Shown here: positions 55,646 through 63,765 of the stretch, one piece after another
How the letters are laid out: each line of letters begins with the position of its first letter
Numbering within the stretch: the stretch's first letter is position 1
Assembly: GCA_016720825.1 (NCBI GenBank)
Contig: JADKJV010000004.1
Span: 62,001 to 126,000, forward strand
From: Chitinophagaceae bacterium
GTDB lineage: Bacteria; Bacteroidota; Bacteroidia; Chitinophagales; Chitinophagaceae
Length of the DNA stretch: 64,000 nt
Direction: 5' to 3'
Made by a program: the position numbers and the translations under genes
The notes under the pieces: model-generated
What the model saw: only the letters and a program-made list of their open reading frames with translations
Told to the model about the DNA's origin: nothing
The model's database searches: none

Positions 55646-56416
55646 ATGAACTTCAATCTTAGTCAGATCCCCGCCAGAACAGCTCAACCCCGTCAGTCAG
55701 GTTTAACCATGGTTATGGATAAAGGCCTCAGCGTGGAAGAAGCCCGTAATTTCATGAATGCCTCCCATCCCCATGTGGATATTGTGAAACTGGGTTTCGG
55801 AACTTCATTTGTTACACCTAACCTGCGTGAAAAACTCGAAGTCTACCGTGAGTGGAATGTGCCCGTGTATTTCGGCGGTACTTTATTTGAAGCTTTCCTC
55901 ATCCGTAATCAGTTTGAAGATTATATAAAAGTGTGCAAGGATTTTGGCATCAGCTATATGGAAGTCAGTGACGGATCTATCACCATCCCACACGCTGAAA
56001 AATGCGGTTATATTGAAAAACTCACCAAATACGGAACGGTATTAAGCGAAGTAGGCAGTAAAGATGCAGCCCATATCATTCCTCCCTATAAATGGATTGA
56101 ACTGATGCGTGCCGAACTGGAAGCTGGCTCATCTTACGTTATTGCTGAAGCCCGTGAAGCAGGTAATGTGGGTATTTACCGCGGCAGCGGTGAAGTCAGG
56201 GAAGGTCTGGTTCAGGAAATCCTCACCCAGATTCCCGGAGAGAAAATTGTATGGGAAGCACCCCAGAAAGCACAGCAACTGTACTTCCTGGAACTGCTGG
56301 GATGCAATGCCAACCTGGGTAATATCGCACCTTCAGAAGTTATTCCGCTGGAAGCAATGCGTATCGGCCTCCGTGGTGATACGTTCCACCTCTACCTGGA
56401 TAAAAAAGAAGCCTGA
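55646..56416 (+). CDS. comA: Phosphosulfolactate synthase
   Basis: 256 residues from MNFNLSQIPARTAQPRQSG. The in-frame TTG at 55607 lies in the -7 box and is rejected as start. ComA adds sulfite to phosphoenolpyruvate to make (2R)-phospho-3-sulfolactate. Family motifs are KLGFGTS (about 48-54), YFGGTLFEAF, YMEVSDGSI, GIYRGSGEVREGL and GCNANLGNIAPSEVIPLE. It was characterised in archaeal coenzyme M synthesis; in Bacteroidota a link to sulfonate or sulfonolipid (capnoid) metabolism is plausible but unproven. Its TGA overlaps the aroE ATG by one base. Confidence 0.9.
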   Translation: MNFNLSQIPARTAQPRQSGLTMVMDKGLSVEEARNFMNASHPHVDIVKLGFGTSFVTPNLREKLEVYREWNVPVYFGGTLFEAFLIRNQFEDYIKVCKDFGISYMEVSDGSITIPHAEKCGYIEKLTKYGTVLSEVGSKDAAHIIPPYKWIELMRAELEAGSSYVIAEAREAGNVGIYRGSGEVREGLVQEILTQIPGEKIVWEAPQKAQQLYFLELLGCNANLGNIAPSEVIPLEAMRIGLRGDTFHLYLDKKEA

Positions 56417-57150
56417 TGCGGCTTTACGGACTCATCGGCTACCCGCTCACCCATTCTTTTTCGAAAGCATGGTTTACTGAGAAGTTTGAACGGGAAGGGC
56501 TGACTGACTGCCGTTATGAATTATTCCCGCTCTCTTCCATGGATGAGTTCATGGTTTTATTGTCTTCCCAACCAGGATTACAAGGACTGAATGTTACCGT
56601 GCCATATAAAAAAGAAGTGATCCCCTTCCTGCACGACAGCAGCGGAATACCATCAGGATTATTTGCCTGCAACTGTATCCGCATACGCGATGGAAAACTG
56701 TCAGGCTTCAATACCGACTGGATCGGATTTGAAAACAGCCTGATCCCCCTGCTGAAACCCCAACATCAAAAAGCGCTGGTACTTGGAACGGGCGGTGCTG
56801 CTGAAGCCGTGCAGTTTGTTCTAAAAAGACTGTCGATTCCTTTTTATAATGTCAGCCGTGCCGGCACAGCAGCAAATACCATCTCGTACACAGATCTTAC
56901 CGCAGACATTATCGAGGCTCATACGCTGATCATCAACACAACGCCATTAGGCATGTATCCCAATGTGGATGCCTGCCCGGATATTCCTTACCGGCATATT
57001 GGCAATGCACATTTGCTATACGATCTGGTATATAATCCGGCAGTCACCCGGTTCCTGCAAAAAGGAAAAGAAAATGGTGCGGCGATCAAGAACGGGGAAG
57101 AGATGCTTGTACGCCAGGCTGAAGAAAGCTGGAAAATCTGGAATAAATAA
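56416..57150 (+). CDS. aroE: Shikimate dehydrogenase
   Basis: 244 residues. Substrate site GYPLTHSFSKAW, NVTVPYKKEVIP (catalytic Lys), FNTDWIGFENSL (Asp), then the NADP domain VLGTGGAAEAVQF, INTTPLGMYPNVDA and the C-terminal GEEMLVRQAEESW. It reduces 3-dehydroshikimate to shikimate. Coupled to comA by a one-base overlap (TGATG). It is shorter than E. coli AroE (272) but complete in motifs. Confidence 0.94.
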   Translation: MRLYGLIGYPLTHSFSKAWFTEKFEREGLTDCRYELFPLSSMDEFMVLLSSQPGLQGLNVTVPYKKEVIPFLHDSSGIPSGLFACNCIRIRDGKLSGFNTDWIGFENSLIPLLKPQHQKALVLGTGGAAEAVQFVLKRLSIPFYNVSRAGTAANTISYTDLTADIIEAHTLIINTTPLGMYPNVDACPDIPYRHIGNAHLLYDLVYNPAVTRFLQKGKENGAAIKNGEEMLVRQAEESWKIWNK

Positions 57151-57151
57151 A

Positions 57152-57583
57152 TCAGGATGTAAGTTTAGCAGCCGCTTCTGCAGGTATGCTTACCGGTTTC
57201 TTTAACTGGTAATTGTAACAGACCATGCCGGTTTTGGCAATCGCTACGGTCACTATTTTACCATCAACCGATTTTTCCATTTTGTATACCAGGTCAAATC
57301 CAATGCGGCCCAGCTCTGTGGCCTGCACAGATACTTCAACCATTTCGCCGTAAAATAATTCCTGTTTAAACTGCAGGGCTGCATCAGACATAATAAGTCC
57401 GCAACCGGCGAAGCTCAGTTCAGTATAGCCCAATGACTGCAGGTACTGCATTCTTGCTTCGTGAACCATGCCGAGAATTGCATCATTGCCGGCATGACTG
57501 CCATAGTTGATATCAGTGATTCGAACGGGGATTGTGCAATGAAATGAAAACTGTTCCGGACAGTCAATTTGTATCCTGGCCAT
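57152..57583 (-). CDS. Acyl-CoA thioesterase (hotdog fold, YbgC-like)
   Basis: 143 residues. Hotdog motif TDINYGSHAGNDAILGMVHEARMQYL with a catalytic Asp (TDINY) and Gly-His-x-Gly-Asn core, followed by beta strands (LFYGEMVEVSVQATELGRIGFDLVYKM). Small thioesterases of this sort hydrolyse acyl-CoA or acyl-ACP. It ends the minus-strand cluster after the anti-sigma candidate with a 35-bp gap. Confidence 0.85.
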   Translation of the reverse strand: MARIQIDCPEQFSFHCTIPVRITDINYGSHAGNDAILGMVHEARMQYLQSLGYTELSFAGCGLIMSDAALQFKQELFYGEMVEVSVQATELGRIGFDLVYKMEKSVDGKIVTVAIAKTGMVCYNYQLKKPVSIPAEAAAKLTS

Positions 57584-57618
57584 GTAATGGGTTTCGATAA
57601 AATTAAGGAATCGGAGAC

Positions 57619-58551
57619 TTATTCGTTATCCAGTGTGGCAATCAGGCTGAGGATATCCATGAAATTGCCGGGAGAATGTGTGCCTTCCGTGCAGGCCAGT
57701 TGTGTTCTCCATTTCTGCATTTGTTCTGAACAATTGAAATCCTGTTCTTGTCCGGATACACAACAAACGAGGTCACTGAGTTTTTTGGAAATCCGAACGA
57801 TATTTCCTTCGGGGGTCATCATTACAATATAACGGCCGCTGGCGCCTGCAGCAGGCTCAGCAACCATGGGTGGTTCGGGTTCCTGGGTATAATCTTCCAT
57901 ATCCAGTCCGCGGGTGGTAACACTATAAGACGGTTTGGCTACAAAGGAGAATGCCGCCGCACCGCGCATCCTTGTTTTAGCCGGTAAATCCAGTTTGGCA
58001 AAAGTATGTTTGCTTTCTTCCAGTGCTGCGTCATTGCGCATGTCATCACTGGTTTGTTCTGTCGTTTGCGCAACTGGGTTGTTTGCCGTTGCCGGTAATT
58101 CAGTAACTGTATTTGTTGTGAAAGCGGTTGCGGATGATTTTTCTGTTGATTGATTGTTGTTCAGCAAACGGATACCGGTCAGTGTGAGCAGTCCGATAAA
58201 CACCGCGGCACCTGCATATTTCATCCAGGGGATTAATTTCCTGGCCGGTTGGGTTTCTGCGACTGTTTCACTGTCGAGCTCCAGGCGGATTTTATTCCAG
58301 GTCCTGGCAGGCGGATTCACTTCTATATTTCCGAGGGAAGCGGCTACCTGTCCGCTGAAACCGGATTCATCGAGCTGGCGGCTGATCTTTTGCCAGGTAT
58401 CTGCCGGCGGATTGGCTTCCAGCTGCTGCATTTTTTTCAGCGTGGATGATGACAGTACCTGTCCATCCAGTTCCTGCCGGATTTTTTCCCAGGCAGAAGC
58501 AGGCGGTGTTACCTCGTAGTGATACATTTTATTTTTCAGGCCTTCACTCAT
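57619..58551 (-). CDS. Single-pass membrane protein, anti-sigma-factor candidate
   Basis: 310 residues. The cytoplasmic N-terminal part is three repeats of a 15-residue unit: TPPASAWEKIRQELD, NPPADTWQKISRQLD and NPPARTWNKIRLELD. A membrane helix follows (YAGAAVFIGLLTLTGIRLL, about 110-130) and then a Ser/Thr/Glu-rich outside part ending with a small Cys-containing region (DLVCCVSGQEQDFNCSEQ). It lacks a classical zinc-ZAS motif. The start overlaps the ECF sigma stop by four bases (ATGA), so an anti-sigma role is inferred from coupling and topology. Confidence 0.75.
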   Translation of the reverse strand: MSEGLKNKMYHYEVTPPASAWEKIRQELDGQVLSSSTLKKMQQLEANPPADTWQKISRQLDESGFSGQVAASLGNIEVNPPARTWNKIRLELDSETVAETQPARKLIPWMKYAGAAVFIGLLTLTGIRLLNNNQSTEKSSATAFTTNTVTELPATANNPVAQTTEQTSDDMRNDAALEESKHTFAKLDLPAKTRMRGAAAFSFVAKPSYSVTTRGLDMEDYTQEPEPPMVAEPAAGASGRYIVMMTPEGNIVRISKKLSDLVCCVSGQEQDFNCSEQMQKWRTQLACTEGTHSPGNFMDILSLIATLDNE

Positions 58552-59129
58552 GAATGTTCAGATGTTGCTCCTCTTTGTATGTCAATAAAATTCCTGACTA
58601 AATCCTGTAAGATCACTTTGGCCCTCGACAACTGTGATTTGCTTGTGCCTTCACTGATGCCAAGGATGTCGGCGATTTCACGGTGGGTGTATCCTTCCAC
58701 CACATACATGTTGAATACGGTGCGGTAACCAGGAGAGAGTTCCTGTACAAGTGCCAGGATATCTTTTTCCGCCAGTTCATCGAGCACGGAAACGTATTTC
58801 CCTTCGATGGTGTTTTCTTCCTTTTCCGTTACAGGCATTAAATAACGCTTGCGGCGGAAATGTTCGATGGCGGTGTTAACGAATATTCTTCTGATCCAGC
58901 CTTCAAAAGATCCTTCACTCCGGAAACTGTCAAGCTTTTTGAAAATCTTGATGAATCCTTCCTGGAGGATATCTTCGGCTTCTTCGGCGTTTGCAGCGTA
59001 GCGCAGGCATACTGCATACATCCTCGGAGAGAAGCGGCGGTACAGTTCTTCCTGCATTCGCCGGTTACCTTCGATACAACCTATTATAAGGTCGCTTTCG
59101 GGTATCATTTGGTTGCGTTCTGTTGTCAC
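58548..59129 (-). CDS. ECF RNA polymerase sigma factor
   Basis: 193 residues. Region 2 with EEAEDILQEGFIKIFKKLDSFRSEGSFEGWIRRI, the -10 recognition; a linker; then region 4 (SPGYRTVFNMYVVEGYTHREIADILGISEGTSKSQLSRAKVIL), a helix-turn-helix. The target genes are unknown. It sits two bases after rdgB and is coupled to a membrane protein downstream. Confidence 0.95.
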   Translation of the reverse strand: MTTERNQMIPESDLIIGCIEGNRRMQEELYRRFSPRMYAVCLRYAANAEEAEDILQEGFIKIFKKLDSFRSEGSFEGWIRRIFVNTAIEHFRRKRYLMPVTEKEENTIEGKYVSVLDELAEKDILALVQELSPGYRTVFNMYVVEGYTHREIADILGISEGTSKSQLSRAKVILQDLVRNFIDIQRGATSEHS

Positions 59130-59131
59130 AA

Positions 59132-59719
59132 TTAGTGGTTTGCTGATAACTCATTCAAAAAGCCGACCAATTTCTCTGTGGCTATCCTCCGGTGGCTGTA
59201 AAGGTTCTTTTCGGACATGTCCATTTGCGCAAAACTACGCGATGCACCCTCCGGAATGAAGACCGGATCATACCCAAAGCCGCTGTTTCCCGCTGTTTCC
59301 TGCAAAATCCTGCCCGGGCAAATACCCTCAAAAAGCCAGTCTTTCCCGTTGATAAACAATGAGATAACTGTCCTGAACCTGGCATTCCGGTTTTTGCAGC
59401 CTTCCAGATTCGTTAAAAGCTTCTGAATGTTATCAGAAGATGACCTTCCATCACCTGCATACCGGGCACTTTTAACACCAGGAGCGCCGTCCAGGGCCTC
59501 TACCTCCAGCCCTGTATCCTCACTGAAACAATCCATACCGGTCAGGTTATAAATCACTTTCGACTTATTCACCGCATTTTCTTCCAGCGTATCAAAAGGT
59601 TCAGGGATATCCTGGTCAATACCCGCTTCTTTCAGTGTCAGTATTTCCATACGGTCACCAAGTATAGAACGGATCTCTTCAATCTTATGCGCATTGTTGG
59701 TCGCAAATATCAGTTTCAT
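59132..59719 (-). CDS. rdgB: Non-canonical purine NTP pyrophosphatase
   Basis: 195 residues. ITPase/HAM1 family: FATNNAHKIEEIRSIL (nucleotide-binding Asn-Lys), FSEDTGLEVEALDGAPGVKSARYAG (metal-binding Asp), GYDPVFIPEGASRSFAQM and SHRRIATEKLVGFL. It removes deoxy-ITP and XTP from the pool. It follows the 59740 gene by 20 bp. Confidence 0.95.
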   Translation of the reverse strand: MKLIFATNNAHKIEEIRSILGDRMEILTLKEAGIDQDIPEPFDTLEENAVNKSKVIYNLTGMDCFSEDTGLEVEALDGAPGVKSARYAGDGRSSSDNIQKLLTNLEGCKNRNARFRTVISLFINGKDWLFEGICPGRILQETAGNSGFGYDPVFIPEGASRSFAQMDMSEKNLYSHRRIATEKLVGFLNELSANH

Positions 59720-59739
59720 CCTTAAGTGGATTATTTAGA

Positions 59740-60288
59740 TTAAACATTGAAAAGCCTGCGCAGGCAAACCCAGAGTTTGCTCTTAAGCAGTTTGTCGGCG
59801 GAAATCGCTGCAAGGGCAGGTGCCGACAGGAACTGTGTTTTAGCCACTGTCTGTACCTGGAAATCCGGGAAAAGCACAGGCAAATCCAGATCCGCAGCAC
59901 TGGCCCCGAATAAAATCACCTGCTTGCTGTTGAACTGATTCAGTATGATTTTATAACCCACACTGGCGTAATCCTGCAAACTGATCACAACAATATCATC
60001 CAGTTCCAGTTTGCATGCCTGCAGGATGCCGGTTAAAAAAGCCAGGTCATTTTCCCCGGGTAAACCAGCGGGTTCATTTTTTACAATGACAAGTATGTTC
60101 TTCCTGTTCTGGCCCAGTGTAAGGGTAATTTCGTTGGCTGGTTTTATTTGTACCGGTTCAGGTTCAGCCACACTCTCAGGTTCGCTTTTTATCGCTGGCC
60201 CGCTGTGCTCCGTTTCCACCAGCAGGGATTCATATAAATCCGCCACCAGGGTGTCAGGCAAAATGATTTTATTAATGTTATCAACCAT
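59740..60288 (-). CDS. Conserved-looking unknown protein, first of the minus cluster
   Basis: 182 residues. N-terminal MVDNINKIILPDTLVADLYESLL, a Glu/Pro-rich linker (about 30-50), then an alpha/beta domain (KNILVIVKNEPAGLPGENDLAFLTGILQACKLELDDIVVISLQDY; VILFGASAADLDLPVLFPDFQVQTVAKTQFLSAPALAAISADKLLKSKLWVCLRRLF). I do not recognise the family. The sequence has a Rossmann-like rhythm without a nucleotide-binding motif. It is the first gene in the rdgB-sigma unit. Confidence 0.65.
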   Translation of the reverse strand: MVDNINKIILPDTLVADLYESLLVETEHSGPAIKSEPESVAEPEPVQIKPANEITLTLGQNRKNILVIVKNEPAGLPGENDLAFLTGILQACKLELDDIVVISLQDYASVGYKIILNQFNSKQVILFGASAADLDLPVLFPDFQVQTVAKTQFLSAPALAAISADKLLKSKLWVCLRRLFNV

Positions 60289-60352
60289 GGGTATAAATCA
60301 CGAATGGGTGTTCGTTTTTTTCGTTTCTTTGGGCTATCAAAAATAAAGTTTT

Positions 60353-61417
60353 ATGATTGCAGCTATGGATATTTCAATCAGAAAAGCAGAAAGGAGCAAA
60401 TTACAGGATCTCAATCAGGATAATATCCCTTTCGGAAAATATTTCAGTGACCATATGCTGGAAGCCGACTATGAAAACGGGGAGTGGAAAAATATCGAGA
60501 TTAAGCCCTACCAGCCCTTATTAATGGATCCCTCTCTGGCAGCATTACATTACGGACAGGCAATTTTTGAAGGCATCAAAGCTTATAAAGGCATTGATGG
60601 TAAGCCCTATATTTTCCGCCCGCATGATAACTTCAAACGCTTTAATATATCTGCTGAAAGGATGCAGATGCCACAAGTGCCTGAAGAATTATTTATGGAA
60701 GGCATGCGCAAACTGGTGGAACTGGATCAGAACTGGATTCCGTCCAAAGAAGACCATTCCTTGTATATCCGTCCTTTCATGTTTTCTTCCGATCCGCTGA
60801 TCGGGGTTCGTCCTTCAGACACCTATAAATTCCTCATCATTCTCAGCCCATCGGGCCCGTATTATTCTGCGCCGATGCGGATTTATGTGGAAGAAAAATA
60901 TGTACGCGCTGTAACAGGTGGTGTGGGCTATGCCAAAGCAGCAGGTAACTATGGTGCTGCGATGTATGCCACTGCACAGGCTAAACTCAAAGGATACGAC
61001 CAGGTTTTATGGACTGATCCGTTTGAACATAAATATGTACAGGAGATCGGTACCATGAATGTGTTTTTCATTATAGGAAACAAAGCCGTTACACCTGATC
61101 TCAGCCAGGGTACAATCCTCGGAGGCGTTACCCGCATGAGTTCAATGACCGTGCTGAAAGATATGGGCTTCACCGTGGAAGAAAGGCCAATCAGTGTGGA
61201 TGAACTGATGGACGCATACAAGGCCGGTTTATTGCATGAAGTATTCGGAACAGGTACAGCTGCCACCATCTCCATGATTAAAGAACTCAGGTATAAAGAT
61301 TTTGTAATGCAATTTGATGTGGAAAACTGGAAAACAGCTCCCGGACTCAAAAAAAGGCTGACAGATATCCGTGAAAGAAGGGCTGAGGATAAATACAACT
61401 GGATGCTGAAAGTATAA
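60353..61417 (+). CDS. ilvE: Branched-chain amino acid aminotransferase
   Basis: 354 residues; the true start may be MDISIRKAERS at 60365, four codons on. Fold type IV PLP enzyme: ALHYGQAIFEGIKAYKGIDG, YIRPFMFSSDPLIGV, the PLP Lys in GGVGYAKAAGNYGAAM, EIGTMNVFFII and GTGTAATISMI. It transaminates the keto acids of Val, Leu and Ile. Monocistronic, divergent from the rdgB cluster. Confidence 0.95.
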   Translation: MIAAMDISIRKAERSKLQDLNQDNIPFGKYFSDHMLEADYENGEWKNIEIKPYQPLLMDPSLAALHYGQAIFEGIKAYKGIDGKPYIFRPHDNFKRFNISAERMQMPQVPEELFMEGMRKLVELDQNWIPSKEDHSLYIRPFMFSSDPLIGVRPSDTYKFLIILSPSGPYYSAPMRIYVEEKYVRAVTGGVGYAKAAGNYGAAMYATAQAKLKGYDQVLWTDPFEHKYVQEIGTMNVFFIIGNKAVTPDLSQGTILGGVTRMSSMTVLKDMGFTVEERPISVDELMDAYKAGLLHEVFGTGTAATISMIKELRYKDFVMQFDVENWKTAPGLKKRLTDIRERRAEDKYNWMLKV

Positions 61418-61439
61418 ATCCAAAAATTACTTATTTTAG

Positions 61440-61468
61440 AACCCCGGTCTGAAACCGGGGTTTTTTAT
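61440..61468 (+). terminator. Terminator of ilvE
   Basis: Stem AACCCCGG / CCGGGGTT with loop TCTGAAA and a run of Ts. Confidence 0.92.
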
Positions 61469-61528
61469 TGTTTTCCAATCCCCCTGAAACACCCGCGACG
61501 GTTGCCAGCTGGCACAAAAACTCACTGC

Positions 61529-63763
61529 ATGCAAAAATTTTATTGCCTGGGCTTACTGATTGTATTGGGCTTTATAGTCCGGCCTGTGCATGCGCAGACT
61601 TTTTCACCAGTCATTGTTACCGGGTTTGACCAGGATGTAGTTGCAGAAGGCGGACCATCAACACTCGCAACCACCACGCGTGAACTGGATGCTGTGGCTT
61701 CGAATAAAGTCATGTACACAGATGCATTCAGGCTTTTTGCCGGTATCGCCGGCGGTGGTATTCCTGATAACGGAACGATTGTAAACGGGAACATGACATT
61801 CAAGCTGGGTTCCTATACAGCCAACAATGCATTATGTGTTTTCCGCAATGAAACGAAAAGCCTTTCACTTGCTTCCCCCGCCTCTTTTGCTAAAATCAGG
61901 ATACTTTGTTTTGCCACGGAAGCAAATGTGATCAGTGGATCACTGATTAATATCTCACTCACTTTTTCAGATGCCACCACCGTACAGTACATTACGAATT
62001 ATAACCTGGGTGACTGGTTTAACGGTACAACGAATACCGTGCTTACCGGTTTTGGCCGCTGCAGCAGGGTGGCCACGGCTCCCTGGGGTGATGAGGCCTA
62101 TCCCAGTAATCCACGGATGTACTACATCGAGATCACACCTACCTGTACTGATGCGCAAAAACAACTGCAGCAGATTACTTTCTCCAATGTAACCACATCC
62201 GGTTCCAATGCACCTTTCCCCAATGATGTGATCCTTGCGGTTTCCGGTGTATCTTATTCTCAAACGGTAGCAGATGTAATTACACCCTGTGATTGCGCTG
62301 GCCCGAACGGAAGTATAGCATTAACGGTATCAGGCAGTTCATCACCGTATACCTACAGCTGGAATACTACGCCTGTTCAAAACGGCGCCACAGCAACCGG
62401 ACTGGCACCGGGTACATACACCTGTACAATTACAGATGCAAATGGATGTACCGCTCCTTACACCGGAACAGTAACGCTGAACAATAATGCTGCGATGAAT
62501 GCCACAGCTACCCCTGCATCCGTTTGCCCGGGAGGAAGTGCACAGCTTTCGGCGAATGTTACAACAGGAACGCTTACTACTTATACATGGACGCCGGGTT
62601 CATTAACAGGGCAGACTGTTACCGTAAATCCGGCCGGCACTGCAACGTATACCGTAAATGCTTCCAACGCACTCGGCTGTACTGCATCAGCGCAGGTAAC
62701 GGTGACGATGAATCCGGTACCTGCTGCGCCCGTTGTGAATAATGTAACAATCTGTTCCGGAAGCAATACGGTATTGCAGGTGCAATCGCCGCTTCCCGGA
62801 TATATTTACAACTGGTATGATCTGGCTGCAGGCGGGACTTTACTGAATACAGGCACTGCTTATTCCCTCACGAATGTTACGGCAACAGCTACTTATTACG
62901 TGGAAGCTGTCAATGCCACAAACTGCAACAGTAATACAAGAACCCCGGTTACGGTAACTGTACAGCAACCCGTAGCACCACAAAGCGCTGACGTAACTAT
63001 TTGCCGGGGCACCGACGCAACACTGACTGTACTGAATCCGCAGGCAGGGTTTACGTATAACTGGTTCACTGCTGCCACTGGCGGAACAGCTGTTGCAACG
63101 GGAACCAGTTATACAGCAACAGCAGTAAATGCACCTGTTGTTTACTATATAGACGCGGTGACGTCATTGGGTTGTATCAGTCCCACAAGAACGGCAGTCA
63201 ATATCACACTGTATCCTGTAATGACTGAGCCGGTTGTTACTGTTACCAATGTAAGTTTTACAGCCATTACTTTCAGCTGGGCTCCTGTACCCGGTGCTGT
63301 TGGTTACCAGGTGAGCACAAACGGGGGAGGAAGTTTCCAGTCGCCCAGTTCAGGGGCTACAGGCACCACACATACCATCAGCGGCCTGGCAGGAAATACA
63401 ACGATCGTCCTTGTTGTGAAAGCCCTGGGTCCATTGCCCTGCCAGAACAGTTTCTGGTCTGAACCCATTTCGGGAACAACACTCAGCACGAAAGAAATTT
63501 TTGTACCGAATGTTTTTACACCCAATGGTGATGGAAAAAATGATGTGCTGAAAGTGTATGGGAATTACCTTGCCAGTATGCGCTTCAGCATTTTTAACCA
63601 ATGGGGGGAATTGATTTTTGTTTCCACAAACCTGAATACCGGGTGGGACGGCACTTATAAAAACAAAGCACAGCCTGTGGGTGTGTATGCATATACATTG
63701 AAAGTTACACGGCAGGACGGGACTGTTGTTGAGAAGAAAGGGGCTGTTAATTTAATCCGCTGA
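61529..63763 (+). CDS. Secreted T9SS type-B (gliding-associated C-terminal) cargo protein
   Basis: 744 residues from MQKFYCLGLLIVLGFIVRPVHAQ; the ATG at 61502 is upstream of the signal peptide and rejected. An N-terminal beta domain (to about 230), a SprB-like repeat (CDCAGPNGSIALTVSG...GTYTCTITDANGCT), an Ig/PKD-type domain (VCPGGSAQLSA...), two Ig_7-like domains (VTICSGSNTVLQV, VTICRGTDATLTV) and an FN3-type domain precede the type-B sorting domain: IFVPNVFTPNGDGKNDVLKVYG, FSIFNQWGELIF, WDGTYKNKAQPVGVYAYTLKV. It should be exported by T9SS and left unanchored or bound by its PorP-like partner directly downstream. Confidence 0.9.
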   Translation: MQKFYCLGLLIVLGFIVRPVHAQTFSPVIVTGFDQDVVAEGGPSTLATTTRELDAVASNKVMYTDAFRLFAGIAGGGIPDNGTIVNGNMTFKLGSYTANNALCVFRNETKSLSLASPASFAKIRILCFATEANVISGSLINISLTFSDATTVQYITNYNLGDWFNGTTNTVLTGFGRCSRVATAPWGDEAYPSNPRMYYIEITPTCTDAQKQLQQITFSNVTTSGSNAPFPNDVILAVSGVSYSQTVADVITPCDCAGPNGSIALTVSGSSSPYTYSWNTTPVQNGATATGLAPGTYTCTITDANGCTAPYTGTVTLNNNAAMNATATPASVCPGGSAQLSANVTTGTLTTYTWTPGSLTGQTVTVNPAGTATYTVNASNALGCTASAQVTVTMNPVPAAPVVNNVTICSGSNTVLQVQSPLPGYIYNWYDLAAGGTLLNTGTAYSLTNVTATATYYVEAVNATNCNSNTRTPVTVTVQQPVAPQSADVTICRGTDATLTVLNPQAGFTYNWFTAATGGTAVATGTSYTATAVNAPVVYYIDAVTSLGCISPTRTAVNITLYPVMTEPVVTVTNVSFTAITFSWAPVPGAVGYQVSTNGGGSFQSPSSGATGTTHTISGLAGNTTIVLVVKALGPLPCQNSFWSEPISGTTLSTKEIFVPNVFTPNGDGKNDVLKVYGNYLASMRFSIFNQWGELIFVSTNLNTGWDGTYKNKAQPVGVYAYTLKVTRQDGTVVEKKGAVNLIR

Positions 63764-63765
63764 TA

